In this document: one piece after another, positions 51,586 through 61,146 of the stretch
Position numbering within the stretch: the first letter of the stretch is position 1
How the letters are laid out: each line of letters opens with the position of its first letter
Assembly (NCBI GenBank): GCA_044228285.1
Contig: JBGAVD010000003.1
Coordinates: 248,001-312,000, forward strand
Length of the DNA stretch: 64,000 bases
DNA from: JBBATK01 sp044228285
GTDB lineage: Bacteria > Bacteroidota > Ignavibacteria > Kapaibacteriales > NICIL-2
Reading direction: 5' to 3'
Notes under the pieces: model-generated
Database searches by the model: none
What the model was told of the DNA's origin: nothing
Seen by the model: the letters and a program-made list of their open reading frames with translations, nothing else
Program-made: the position numbers and the translations under genes

Positions 51586-53310
51586 CTACTCTGAGCGAAT
51601 TTGAGTGTCGCCCAGCCCCATATCCTGCTCCATCTCAGCCCAGTCTACATGACCTGCTCCAGGTATTTTTAACAGACGCCAACCTGAGACCACGAGGAGA
51701 ATTGAGAGCATAAACAACTGAAATCCCAGACTGAGGCCGCTGGGATTGATGCCCCAAAAAGCTCCTGCGTAACTAAGAGTACAGAGACTCAAAACAACGC
51801 CCAAGGGTCTCAGGGAGCGCTCTCGCAGCACAGTCGTACACACGAGAAGCAGAATGGCGAAGTAGAGGCTGTTGAGCGACTGAAAAATCCACACAAGCTG
51901 GCCTGCCCTTGCCCTGCCCTCTATTGGCAAGGCAGCAAACAGCGCGAGTGCTGGCAGCGCGGTGTTGAGAAGGGCGAGCATTCCTACTAACCTTGGATGT
52001 AGCAGTTTGGAGAGCCCTGAGGACCATGCCGACCTCGCTCCAAGATTCTCTGCATACCCTCCCATCACAGACTCAGACCAGGAGTATGCTTGCGTTGAAG
52101 CTAAGCTCTGCACAGCCGATGGCTGCCAACGTCCATGGAGTGTGTATTCTTTTAACACCACATTCAAAAAGCTGCGTACTTGCAGCAATTGCACTATACT
52201 TCGCTCTCCCAGATCCACAAAGGGCAAGGTGTGCAGAAGTAACAGCTCATTGAGGTTTGCCTGCATGATCTGGCGCCACTTGGCTGGCTCCGCTGAGGCA
52301 TCAAGGAGCTCTTCTGCCCTGCTCAGCGCCTCGGGCGAGAGTACATACAAACGCGCACTAGTTCCCACGGCATAGGGCGAGAAGCCAAGCATGGCAAGCT
52401 CATTCAATGGAATACTCTGTTGCGACTTCTGAATTGAGGTACCAAAGGTACTTTCATAAGATCCTGACGCAACTGTCTGCGTTTCCGTATGCAGAGCTAT
52501 CTGCTGATCGTTGAACGTGAGCGTCGAACGGTTTCGTTGTACACCGAATGTTTTTGCAATCAACGACACCATAACCACCACTCCAACGGTTGCAATAAAT
52601 CCCAACACCACATAGGCGAAGACATCATTGGGTATCTGGCTAAAGAACCAGTACAGTAAAGTGAAGAAGAGACAGAAAAAGAGAAGAACAAAAACAGACA
52701 AGATCCGTGGCTGACGAAGGGTCCAGCTAAAACTCGGCGTTGCTGCATGCTGAAACTGCAGCCACGAAGGCAGCTGCGCATGAAGCACATCACTTGGCTG
52801 CAAAGTAGTATCTACATTTCTTTGAAAGAGTCTGAGCAGTGCCTCTGCCTTCTGAGAGCTGTAAATATTGGACAACACAACAATGCTCGAGGCATCTCGG
52901 AAGTACAGCACGAGGTCGAAGAAGCCTGATTCGTCGCGTGTTTTGTTTTGTGCATCACTTGGACGTAGCGCAAAGGAGTGGATCTCGTTGTAAGAGAGCA
53001 GTGCTGCATTCTGCTGCTCTGCACCACCACATTCCACACGTACAATGCCTTTGTCGTGCTGAAACACCATGCGCTGTATCACATTGCGCTGCAAGGAGCG
53101 CGTAATCAGCCAGGGTACGAGAGCAAAAAGCAACGATGAGACGCAAAGCACTGCACCAATGGGATAGGCCAGGTCATGCAGAACATAATTCACTCCAAGA
53201 ACGAAACTTATTGCACTGATCAAGCATCCAAGGACTACAGAGATGTAGCCTTGAGAGTCTCGCTCTAGGACAATAACCTTCCGAGAGGAATGGGTGATAT
53301 GCATGGACAT
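51586..53310 (-). CDS. Large membrane protein of unknown function
   Basis: 574 residues, not recognised. Two N-terminal membrane segments (about 22-72) precede a soluble domain (VRVECGG, SFALRPSD, LVLYFRDASSIVVLSNIY) that resembles PH-like bacterial membrane domains. Two more segments lie near 205-255 (VFVLLFFCLFFTLLYWFF), then a second soluble stretch (LTFNDQQIALHTETQ, PLNELAMLGFSPYAVGTSARLYVLS) that echoes the first. About four segments close the chain (430-550), ending in an acidic tail. The two similar soluble parts suggest an internal duplication. No enzyme motif is visible. It stands alone. Confidence 0.75.
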   Translation of the reverse strand: MSMHITHSSRKVIVLERDSQGYISVVLGCLISAISFVLGVNYVLHDLAYPIGAVLCVSSLLFALVPWLITRSLQRNVIQRMVFQHDKGIVRVECGGAEQQNAALLSYNEIHSFALRPSDAQNKTRDESGFFDLVLYFRDASSIVVLSNIYSSQKAEALLRLFQRNVDTTLQPSDVLHAQLPSWLQFQHAATPSFSWTLRQPRILSVFVLLFFCLFFTLLYWFFSQIPNDVFAYVVLGFIATVGVVVMVSLIAKTFGVQRNRSTLTFNDQQIALHTETQTVASGSYESTFGTSIQKSQQSIPLNELAMLGFSPYAVGTSARLYVLSPEALSRAEELLDASAEPAKWRQIMQANLNELLLLHTLPFVDLGERSIVQLLQVRSFLNVVLKEYTLHGRWQPSAVQSLASTQAYSWSESVMGGYAENLGARSAWSSGLSKLLHPRLVGMLALLNTALPALALFAALPIEGRARAGQLVWIFQSLNSLYFAILLLVCTTVLRERSLRPLGVVLSLCTLSYAGAFWGINPSGLSLGFQLFMLSILLVVSGWRLLKIPGAGHVDWAEMEQDMGLGDTQIRSE

Positions 53311-53495
53311 TGGCAGTTCAGTGCTTGTTGAAGCCGCAAAATACGTGGCGAAAGGTCCTACTCGACATTAGGAACACTCAACAGCTCAGCTCGTGAACAT
53401 TCTCACAAGCCTTCGTACATTTGAGGGTCTGGATGCGGCTAGGCCACAGAGTAGTATAATCAGACACCATATTCGGCAACCATAGATCAACACTC

Positions 53496-54521
53496 ATGAA
53501 GTTTTCACTTAGATACATACTCATTACACTTTGCATAGCAATCACAACCATCAGCGCTCAGGCACAAAGCGCTGAAGAGTGGTACAATCAAGGGTATGTG
53601 CAGGATAGTCTTGGCAACTTTGAAGCCGCGGTTGCCAAGTACAATAAAGCAATCAGTCTGAACCCTCGCTACGCACGAGCCTACGTTAATCGTGGATTAT
53701 CCTATCAAAACCTGCGGAACTCTAAAGCTGCCATTGCGGACTACAACAAGGCACTCTCAATCGAACCGAAACTTGTGTTGGCTCTCACGAATCGCGGAAC
53801 GGCATATGCTGAATCGGGTGATATGAAGTCGGCATTGAAAGATTATACAGCGGCGCTGGACTTAGATTCAAATGAGTTGGACGCAAGAGCCAATCGCGGT
53901 ATGGTTCGGTATAGCCTTCACGACTACAAAGGTTCAATGGAGGACTTCTCCTTTCTCATCGTCCGCCAGCCACGTTCTGCCGAGCTCTACTACAAACGTG
54001 CTTTGACGAAAATCCCTCAGCGTGATCCACTGGGCGCAATTAGCGACTTCAGCGTAGCGCTACAACTGGATTCCAACTTCTTTGAGGCTTACGTGAACCG
54101 CGCTCAAACCTTTGAAGCTACACGAAACAACAAGCTTGCGGCTGAGGACTATGCAAAAGCGCTTGCGCTTCATCCAAGAGACACAAATCTGTATGTGATG
54201 CGAGGTTTGAATGCCTATGCGATGGGCGACACAACATCGGCACTTGAAGACTACACCAAAGCCATCACTCTCAACCCAGGATGCGCCAAAGCGCTCAACA
54301 ACCGCGCTATCATTTTTTCTTCACGGAAGGAATACACTACTGCTATTGAAGATTACACCAAAGCGATTGCTCAAGAGCCTCGCAATGGCATCTACTATTT
54401 CAACAGAGCGAACGCACGCAAGTTGAATAACGATCCAAAGGGAGCCTGCGAAGATTGGAAGAAGGCAGAGCAGCTTGGTGAGACCTCATCGCGCGAGGCG
54501 ATCAAAAACTTTTGCCGCTAG
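53496..54521 (+). CDS. Exported tetratricopeptide protein
   Basis: 341 residues. A signal peptide (about 1-24, FSLRYILITLCIAITTISAQAQ) is followed by about nine consecutive TPR units of 34 residues, very regular (AEEWYNQGYVQDSLGNFEAA, YARAYVNRGLSY, ALNNRAIIFSSRKEYTTAIE). No other domain. It probably acts as a periplasmic or outer-surface scaffold for a protein complex. A TATAAT lies about 35 nt before the ATG. Alone between divergent and convergent neighbours. Confidence 0.85.
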   Translation: MKFSLRYILITLCIAITTISAQAQSAEEWYNQGYVQDSLGNFEAAVAKYNKAISLNPRYARAYVNRGLSYQNLRNSKAAIADYNKALSIEPKLVLALTNRGTAYAESGDMKSALKDYTAALDLDSNELDARANRGMVRYSLHDYKGSMEDFSFLIVRQPRSAELYYKRALTKIPQRDPLGAISDFSVALQLDSNFFEAYVNRAQTFEATRNNKLAAEDYAKALALHPRDTNLYVMRGLNAYAMGDTTSALEDYTKAITLNPGCAKALNNRAIIFSSRKEYTTAIEDYTKAIAQEPRNGIYYFNRANARKLNNDPKGACEDWKKAEQLGETSSREAIKNFCR

Positions 54522-54563
54522 ACCGTTCGCACTCTCTATCATCAAGAGTAGGATAATTCTCGC

Positions 54564-54576
54564 GGCGCTGCGCGCC
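54564..54576. repeat. Triloop hairpin between TPR gene and rlmI
   Basis: GGCGC-TGC-GCGCC: 5-bp stem with a TGC triloop (GCA on the other strand) in the 103-bp convergent space. Short, so uncertain as a terminator. Confidence 0.4.
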
Positions 54577-54624
54577 ACAACTTCTGCAGCTGCCAAGCCT
54601 CACACAGCAGCAAGCCATGCAATC

Positions 54625-55866
54625 CTACCACACTTCAAAAACCAAGAACTTTAGGTAGTTGGTTTCTGGCATCGTGAGGAGAATGGGATGACACGGCGAT
54701 TGTTCTCCGCGGTGGACAAGCTTGAGTTTGCGGTTGATGCGACGCGCTTCGTCCGCCACAATATCCAACAGCATCGACTCTGAAATATGATGCGAACAAC
54801 TTGCACTCACTAAGTACCCTCCAGCAGGAATGAGCTTCAATGCTTGACGATTGATCTCTGCATAACCACGCTTCGCCTGTGGAATCTGCGCCTTACTTTT
54901 CGTGAATGCTGGAGGATCAAGAATAACCACATCCCATTGCGCTCCCTGTGCAGCTTGTGCCTTGAGGAAGTCAAACACATCTGCTTCTTCAAAGCGACAC
55001 TGAGCAAGACCATTTAGACTGGCGTTACGTTGACTTGCTGCAATTGCTTGTTCAGAACTATCAACACCAAGAACATCAACTGCACCACCCGATGCAGCAT
55101 GCAGAGCAAAGCCACCTTGATTGGTAAAGCAATCAAGTACGCGAAGACCCTTGCTGAGCGTTTTTACAAACTGACGGTTCAAGCGTTGGTCTAAGAAGTA
55201 TCCGGTCTTTTGTCCGGCCTCGAGACTCAAATCAAATCGCAAGCCATTCTCTGTCATCTCGATGTGCTCGGGGATTGAACCATAGAGCAGTTCTGTGTTT
55301 CTTGGCAATCCTTCGCGGACGCGAAGCTGAGAGTCGTTCTTGGCAATGATACCTTTCACTTCTGGCAATACTGATCGCAGCGCATTGACAATAGCGTCAC
55401 GTTGTCGATCCATACCAGCTGAGAGCATCTGCAATGCCAGGTAGTCGCCATAGCGATCCACGATGAGCCCTGGAAGAAAGTCAGACTCTCCAAACACCAA
55501 ACGATAGGAACACTCAGGCGCAAAGAGTCGCTCGCGCAATTGCATTGCCTGACGCAAACGTTGCTCAAACCAAGCCTGATCAACCTGCTGTGTTGCTAAC
55601 AAGCGCACAACAATCTGACTGTGAGCATTGTAGAAGCCAAGACCTAAGTCGTAGTCATAGTCTGTACACACACGAACGACACTACCAGCTGCAATGGCTG
55701 GTCGCTCCGTTAGTTCATCTTGAAAGACCCACGGATGTCCGTTCCGAACGCGCTTATGCGCTCCAGCCTTTAAACGCAAGGTTGGAATCTCTGTGTTTGC
55801 ACCTGTTGGTACGTGCACAGTTGCTTGATCACGTTGCAATGATTGGTCACTATTGTCTTCGCTCAT
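54625..55866 (-). CDS. rlmI: 23S rRNA (cytosine-C5)-methyltransferase, RlmI type
   Basis: 413 residues. RlmI makes m5C1962 in 23S rRNA using S-adenosylmethionine. The N terminus holds the PUA RNA-binding domain (LRLKAGAHKRVRNGHPWVFQ). A middle domain follows, then the Rossmann methyltransferase: VLDCFTNQGGFALHAASGG (SAM binding), DVVILDPPAFTKSK and LVSASCSHHIS, whose Cys is the likely nucleophile. AAGAG lies just before the ATG. The family also contains close paralogues with other target sites, so the exact base is family inference. Confidence 0.88.
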   Translation of the reverse strand: MSEDNSDQSLQRDQATVHVPTGANTEIPTLRLKAGAHKRVRNGHPWVFQDELTERPAIAAGSVVRVCTDYDYDLGLGFYNAHSQIVVRLLATQQVDQAWFEQRLRQAMQLRERLFAPECSYRLVFGESDFLPGLIVDRYGDYLALQMLSAGMDRQRDAIVNALRSVLPEVKGIIAKNDSQLRVREGLPRNTELLYGSIPEHIEMTENGLRFDLSLEAGQKTGYFLDQRLNRQFVKTLSKGLRVLDCFTNQGGFALHAASGGAVDVLGVDSSEQAIAASQRNASLNGLAQCRFEEADVFDFLKAQAAQGAQWDVVILDPPAFTKSKAQIPQAKRGYAEINRQALKLIPAGGYLVSASCSHHISESMLLDIVADEARRINRKLKLVHRGEQSPCHPILLTMPETNYLKFLVFEVW

Positions 55867-55975
55867 CTCTTCTTTCGTCCTTTAGCTCTATCGATTAAAA
55901 ACTAACACTCTCTATTCTCAAGTACCATTGTGATCAGTAGCGATCACCGTTGAGAACAACACTTCACCGAACTTC

Positions 55976-56725
55976 CTATACACCACGAACCATTTGTTCT
56001 ACGCGAAACACTATGCGCTTTTCTAAGTGATAACTGAAGTAGCTCACAAAGAAGTGATGAATCTCGCGTTGTTCAGCTTCGCTGAGGACAATGCTTGAAA
56101 CATGCGTAAGACTGTGTGCGGCAATAACAGACATTTGGCGCAGTGTTGTCAACCGAAGTCGAAACACATGAAAGCCAGGGATATCTGCATCTCTGCGCGG
56201 CGCGCCATTTTCAAAAGAGAAGAACACGTTGCCTTCGTTTTGAACAAGCTCCGCTTCATCTTCCAAACTCAGATCAATCATAAAACCCATGATCTCAGCC
56301 AGGTGTATACAGAAGAACACAAAGAAGCTATAGACCTGCGTTTCTGTGCTATTAAGTACGATCAGCGTTGAACGCAAAAGCTCGTAGAGCGCTGTGTTCT
56401 TCTCCCCCATCGGCTGCGTAAGCATCAGTGCTTCACAGATGGCGAGTCCGACCGACAAGTGATCGTACGAGTTACTTAATGTTGACAAGCGAAGAACCGG
56501 ATCTGCACCACTCATCGTGTGGAGCTCACGTCCAGGCTTGTAGTAAAACACCGCATCCACAATACTCAACGGCATCACGTTCGCACCAAACTTGCTCTTC
56601 GGTCTGCGCGATCCTTTTACAACGAGTCCAACCTTACCATACTCAGGTGTGTACACGGTGAGTATTGCACTCGTATCGCTATACTTCCGTGAATGCAGGA
56701 TGATGGCTTCTGTGCTTACGATCAT
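55976..56725 (-). CDS. recO: DNA repair protein RecO
   Basis: 249 residues from the ATG at 56725; AGGGAG lies 7 nt upstream, and the longer open frame lacks homology. RecO works with RecF and RecR to load RecA on gapped DNA. The N-terminal OB fold is clear (STEAIILHSRKYSDTSAILTVYTPEYGKVGLVVKG, as separate blocks; SRRPKSKFGANVMPLSIVD). The helical C domain follows (ICEALMLTQPMGEKNTALYE, HLAEIMGFMID). The zinc-binding Cys cluster seen in some RecO proteins is absent. It starts 31 nt after the glycosyltransferase stop, in the ade-GT-recO run. Confidence 0.92.
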   Translation of the reverse strand: MIVSTEAIILHSRKYSDTSAILTVYTPEYGKVGLVVKGSRRPKSKFGANVMPLSIVDAVFYYKPGRELHTMSGADPVLRLSTLSNSYDHLSVGLAICEALMLTQPMGEKNTALYELLRSTLIVLNSTETQVYSFFVFFCIHLAEIMGFMIDLSLEDEAELVQNEGNVFFSFENGAPRRDADIPGFHVFRLRLTTLRQMSVIAAHSLTHVSSIVLSEAEQREIHHFFVSYFSYHLEKRIVFRVEQMVRGV

Positions 56726-56756
56726 CGCAACACTCCCTTGAACAGAGTTACAACTT

Positions 56757-58016
56757 TCATAAACGCTCCAGCTCACTAGCAAGGTCGGCAACCACCTGTT
56801 GCTGTGCCTCACGATTATACACCTTCGCTGCAGCAAGAGCTTGCGCGCGGTAGACAGCAGGATTGTTCAAAAGTGCTGTCAGACTAGCAACCAATTGCTC
56901 AATATTTGCATCCGTTGCGACGAGTTCGCCAAAAGGAAAGCGTTCGATGACGGTTCGCATTGCCGGTAAATCACTGACCAATGCTGGAATACCTGCCATT
57001 GCGTATTCAAAGAGTTTGTTGGGCAACGCAAGACGATAGCTGAAAGAGATTGGCTCAACGAAACACAATCCAACATCGGCAGATGCTGTCCATGCAAGTA
57101 ACTCATGGTTCGGAATGGAACCAAGAAAGTGTACTCTCTCATGCAGCTGCATGGATTGAGCAAGAGATTGCATCGCACCAAGCTGAGGTCCATCGCCGAT
57201 GACACAGAGGTGCAGTTTTGGTAGTGATGGCAGACATCTCATCATCACCTCAATACCACGCCCTTCTAAAACAGCTCCTTGGTAGACCACAATCTGCGAG
57301 TCGTGCGGAATACCAAAACGCTCATGGAGTGCCTTAGATGCTTTCGGCTCCGTGTAGGCAGGAACGTTCATGACAACCGTTGGTTTCTCACGTCGTTTGA
57401 GGTGTTGACGGATATACTCTGCATCCCAATCACCGCTAACGATGATGCGGTCAACATTTCTCACATAGTGTCGCTCCATAAAGGCAACCACACTTTGCAT
57501 CAGAGGCCGTCTATGCAACGGACCCAATGCAGAATAGATTTCACGGGAGTCATACAGCAGACGAGCCTTTTGCCGTTTTGCAAGAGCAGCAGCTGCACGC
57601 AATGACCATAGGTCTTCAGCCCAGTAGCTACGTGCACTAAACACCGTTCCCATCTTCTCTGCTTCGGAAGAGAAACGCATCCACTTGCGGAGTAGGCGTC
57701 CTTCGGTTGGACACTCCACGGTAAAAAGATCCAACCCTTCGAACTGTGCACCATTCGACCAATTTGGCGTCAGAACGCAAACTTTACGTCCAGAATGGGC
57801 CAAGGCCATGGCAATGTTATAGCTACGCGCATCTGTTCGTAGATCTGACAAGGCAACTAGGCAAACATCGTAGCAAGGTAGAGCGGGCGTCAAGGTCTGA
57901 TGTACTCTAGGTACAGGTTGTGTAAATGTATAAACTCGTTTCAATGGCAAAAATACGGTGCAAGGACTGCTTGGGAGAGGATTGTCTGGCGTCGAGCCTT
58001 TCACTGCAGCGCTCAC
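56757..58016 (-). CDS. GT4-family glycosyltransferase
   Basis: 419 residues from a GTG; another GTG four codons on is possible. GT-B fold: N half DVCLVALSDLRTDARSYNIA and LYDSREIYSALG; C half GAVLEGRGIEVMMRCLP, VIGDGPQL, VHFLGSIPNHELLAW and the sugar-nucleotide motif SFSYRLALPNKLFEYAMAGIP (in parts). It would transfer a sugar from a nucleotide donor to a lipid or glycan acceptor, in a cell already rich in envelope glycosylation genes. It lies 80 bp after ade on the same strand. Confidence 0.88.
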   Translation of the reverse strand: MSAAVKGSTPDNPLPSSPCTVFLPLKRVYTFTQPVPRVHQTLTPALPCYDVCLVALSDLRTDARSYNIAMALAHSGRKVCVLTPNWSNGAQFEGLDLFTVECPTEGRLLRKWMRFSSEAEKMGTVFSARSYWAEDLWSLRAAAALAKRQKARLLYDSREIYSALGPLHRRPLMQSVVAFMERHYVRNVDRIIVSGDWDAEYIRQHLKRREKPTVVMNVPAYTEPKASKALHERFGIPHDSQIVVYQGAVLEGRGIEVMMRCLPSLPKLHLCVIGDGPQLGAMQSLAQSMQLHERVHFLGSIPNHELLAWTASADVGLCFVEPISFSYRLALPNKLFEYAMAGIPALVSDLPAMRTVIERFPFGELVATDANIEQLVASLTALLNNPAVYRAQALAAAKVYNREAQQQVVADLASELERL

Positions 58017-58096
58017 AGCGCTAACAAGCCTCTTCTGCGTCCTCTTTACACCCCTTCATGGTACTCAAGATGAAGTTCGGAAGTCATGCGCAGGAC

Positions 58097-59731
58097 TTAT
58101 GCAGCTACTTCACAGAAGGAAAAACTTCTTCCATCGAAGAGACCCTTGTCGCTCAGTTTCAGCTCTGGTATAACCAGCAATGCCATGAACGACAAGCTCA
58201 TAAAGGGCGAGCGAAGTCTCGAACCGAGCTCTTGGGCTCGACGATCGAGAGAGGCGTATTGTCGTGCAACTTCATACCCATCCATATCGCTCATCAAACC
58301 AGCAATCGGTAAAGGCAGGAGCTCAACACGATCAGCTTCGACTACACAGACTCCTCCTTTGGCGTTCATGATTGTTTGAATAGCAAGTTGTAGTTCTGCG
58401 TCGCTACATCCTACGGCAACAATGTTGTGAGAGTCATGCGCCACGCTCGAAGCAAGAGCCCCGCGTTTGAGTCCGATGTTGTGAATGAATGCCACAGCAG
58501 GTGGCGCTTTCTCATAGCGATTGCAGACTACCATCTTCAGGATATCTCGCTCGGTATCGATGCAGTAAGCGCCATCCTCGATAGCTGCAGGTACGATGCT
58601 CTCGGTGGTGACAAGTTGTCCATCATAGACATCAATCACACGCATGCGAGTCGATGGCGCCGCAAGGCGCAGCGCATGATGAGAAATCTCTTGAGAGACA
58701 AATCTATTCGGAGTAGTTAGAGGAGTGTGTGGAAGCAGCGAGAGACCGTTTTTAGCAACAAGGCTACCATCAATAAAGGTCTCAAGAATATTAAACTCAC
58801 CCCACGAATCAACCACGATGAAGTCAGCAGCATCGCCCTTCTGCAACAAGCCTACAGACAACTTGTAATGCTCTACGGGATTGAGGCAGGCAGCGCGCAG
58901 AACCGAATAGAGATCGTAGCCCAAGCCCAATGCTCGCTTCACGCTTTCGTTAATGTGGCCCAGTACCAACGAATCCGGGTGTCGGTCATCACTGCAGAAC
59001 ATCGTCATCTCAGGATGCGAAGCTAGTAGAGGATGCAGTGCTTCAAAGTTTCGTGCAGCAGAACCTTCGCGAATGAGGATCTTCATTCCCCACTTGACCT
59101 TCTCCAGCGCTTCATCAATGCTAAAGCACTCGTGATCGGTACTGATTCCAGCATGGATGTATCGTTGTGCGGCTTCCCCGCGCAGTCCTGGTGCATGTCC
59201 ATCTACTGGTTTCCCGAGCTCTTGGGCAATGGCAATCTTTTGCATCACTGTCGCATCGCCATTGAGCACACCAGGAAAGTTCATCATTTCGCTCAGGTAG
59301 CCGATGCGCGGATTCTCAAGGAGTTCGCGGATATTCTCGACAGTAATCTCTGCGCCTGCAGTTTCGAATTGCGTAGCGGGAACGCAACTGGGTGCACCGA
59401 AGCAGATTTTCAGAGGTGTTTGCGATGCACTGTCGAGCATGAAGCCCATGCCGTCCATGCCGAGCACATTTGCAATCTCGTGAGGATCACTCACCGTGGC
59501 TACCGTTCCGTGTGGCACTGCAAGACGAGCAAACTCCGTTGGAGGCAGCATGGACGATTCAATATGGATGTGAGCATCCACGAAACCAGGCATGAGGAGT
59601 TCTTGTTCAGCCACCTCTTCTTCAACAATGTCAACGATACGTCCGTCTACCATGTGTATCGTTCCTTTGAACTCTCGTCGATGCACAACATCGACAATCG
59701 TTCCAGAGCGGGTGCTAATTGTCTTTGACAT
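58097..59731 (-). CDS. ade: Adenine deaminase
   Basis: 544 residues from the ATG at 59731; a TTG 15 nt upstream is in frame. It converts adenine to hypoxanthine and ammonia in purine salvage. Amidohydrolase metal motifs: MPGFVDAHIHIESSM, GTVATVSDPHEIANVLG, DGHAPGL, STDHECF and FCSDDRHP. The C-terminal GLKRGALASSVAHDSHNIVAVG is diagnostic for Ade rather than other amidohydrolases. A TATTTTTG element lies 75 nt upstream, in the region divergent from the DUF1844-nadK operon. Confidence 0.95.
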   Translation of the reverse strand: MSKTISTRSGTIVDVVHRREFKGTIHMVDGRIVDIVEEEVAEQELLMPGFVDAHIHIESSMLPPTEFARLAVPHGTVATVSDPHEIANVLGMDGMGFMLDSASQTPLKICFGAPSCVPATQFETAGAEITVENIRELLENPRIGYLSEMMNFPGVLNGDATVMQKIAIAQELGKPVDGHAPGLRGEAAQRYIHAGISTDHECFSIDEALEKVKWGMKILIREGSAARNFEALHPLLASHPEMTMFCSDDRHPDSLVLGHINESVKRALGLGYDLYSVLRAACLNPVEHYKLSVGLLQKGDAADFIVVDSWGEFNILETFIDGSLVAKNGLSLLPHTPLTTPNRFVSQEISHHALRLAAPSTRMRVIDVYDGQLVTTESIVPAAIEDGAYCIDTERDILKMVVCNRYEKAPPAVAFIHNIGLKRGALASSVAHDSHNIVAVGCSDAELQLAIQTIMNAKGGVCVVEADRVELLPLPIAGLMSDMDGYEVARQYASLDRRAQELGSRLRSPFMSLSFMALLVIPELKLSDKGLFDGRSFSFCEVAA

Positions 59732-59805
59732 AGAATTCTCGAGCAACAGTGGTGAATATGATGGGTTTAAGGGCGTAAGAAGCCGCTTTTGAGCCTGAGT
59801 CTGCG

Positions 59806-59813
59806 CAAAAATA
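59806..59813 (-). promoter_or_regulatory. TAnnTTTG promoter element for ade
   Basis: TATTTTTG on the minus strand, 75 nt before the ade ATG; somewhat far, so less sure than the others. Confidence 0.4.
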
Positions 59814-59865
59814 CCGATACTGTGGCTTCAGACAGAGCAAGCGCCCCTCAAGTCCATAGGTTTCG

Positions 59866-59873
59866 TAGTTTTG
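59866..59873 (+). promoter_or_regulatory. TAnnTTTG promoter element for DUF1844-nadK
   Basis: TAGTTTTG, 28 nt before the ATG of the DUF1844 gene. Confidence 0.5.
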
Positions 59874-59901
59874 TAGCTCTATTCACAACGTCCTGTATCA
59901 C

Positions 59902-60192
59902 ATGCAAAGCGTCGATTTCAGCATCATCGTCAATATGTTCAGTATGGAGGGCATGGTTGCATTGGGTAAGCTCAAACACCCGGCTACTGGCACCGTGGAG
60001 CGCAATCTTGAGCAAGCAAAGTTCATTATTGACCTTTTAGGAGTGTTGCAACAAAAGACCAAGGGAAACCTTGAGTCGTCCGAAGCTAGCCTCCTTGAGC
60101 AATCACTCTCTGCTCTGCGTTTGAACTATGTTCATGAGAATTCGTCGAGCGAGATTCGCGCCGAAGAGCCCTCGACTGGCGGGATAGCTTAA
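59902..60192 (+). CDS. DUF1844-family small protein
   Basis: 96 residues. The pattern is that of DUF1844: DFSIIVNMFSMEGMVALGKL, then NLEQAKFIIDLLGVLQQKTKGNLESSEASLL in consecutive blocks, and ALRLNYVHE. Such proteins are small, helical and of unknown function, common in Bacteroidota and deltaproteobacteria. Its stop overlaps the nadK start (TAATG), so the two are translationally coupled. Confidence 0.85.
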   Translation: MQSVDFSIIVNMFSMEGMVALGKLKHPATGTVERNLEQAKFIIDLLGVLQQKTKGNLESSEASLLEQSLSALRLNYVHENSSSEIRAEEPSTGGIA

Positions 60193-61079
60193 TGACAAAC
60201 GTTGGCCTATACGTCAATCCTAACAAGCGCGATGCCTTGCGCGTTGCCGAAGAAGCGGCTCGTCTGCTTCACAGCTTGGGAGCTGCAAGTGCAGCACATA
60301 GCGACATCGTTGCCCGCATGCACCCCGAGGTTGCATCAAAGATGAATGCGGTGAGCACTCAAGAGCTCATCAAATTCTCGGATGTCGTAATCTCTTTTGG
60401 TGGAGACGGAACGATGCTCAATTGTGCGCATCATTTGGTAGGAACCGACATTCCCATCATGGGTGTGAATCTTGGCAAACTCGGCTTCTTAGCTGAATTC
60501 GGTGCAGGTGAACTCCAGCAGTCACTCTCGGATTTGATGACTGGCAACTATCGCCTGGTTGACCGCAACACGATTGCAACCACCTATAGGAATGCAGTTG
60601 GAGAGCTCGTCGAGTCACATGTACTCAATGAGTTCGTGATTGAAAAGCATGGTTCCTCGCGCATGGTAAGTATTGCAGCTACCGTCGATCAGCATCACAT
60701 TGGAGATTACCGTGCAGATGGTTTACTTCTCACCACGCCCACGGGCTCGACAGCATATTCGCTATCGTGTGGTGGACCAATCATCATCCCTTCTGCACAA
60801 GTCATGTGCTTAACACCTATATCCCCGCACACACTAACATTTCGTCCGCTGATTATTAACGACACCTCAGAAGTCAGCTGCAAGTTGTTAGATGGCGGCT
60901 CCGAGGCGGCTTTGGTTGCGGATGGACAACAAATTTGCGTGCTTCGCTCTGGTGATGAGATCACCTTTCACAAGTCTGAGCACGTTGTAAAACTTATCAA
61001 GAAAAGTAATAGCACCTATTTCGATTTACTCCGGACAAAGCTGCTCTGGAGCGCAGGAGCTATCAACATCTCAAACTAA
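60192..61079 (+). CDS. nadK: NAD kinase
   Basis: 295 residues. It phosphorylates NAD to NADP. Seen: the catalytic GGDGTML near 70, NLGKLGFLAEFG, and the NAD-binding TTPTGSTAYSLSCGGP near 180-195, followed by ISPHTLTFRPLII. Length and motif order are normal. It is translated from the overlapping ATG at the DUF1844 stop. A perfect 14-bp hairpin lies between it and the NUDIX gene. Confidence 0.97.
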   Translation: MTNVGLYVNPNKRDALRVAEEAARLLHSLGAASAAHSDIVARMHPEVASKMNAVSTQELIKFSDVVISFGGDGTMLNCAHHLVGTDIPIMGVNLGKLGFLAEFGAGELQQSLSDLMTGNYRLVDRNTIATTYRNAVGELVESHVLNEFVIEKHGSSRMVSIAATVDQHHIGDYRADGLLLTTPTGSTAYSLSCGGPIIIPSAQVMCLTPISPHTLTFRPLIINDTSEVSCKLLDGGSEAALVADGQQICVLRSGDEITFHKSEHVVKLIKKSNSTYFDLLRTKLLWSAGAINISN

Positions 61080-61146
61080 GCTTTTGCTTTGGAGCTTGTC
61101 GGAGCAGTGAACCGTGCTGCCTCAGCTCAAGATGATCTTTCTACAC

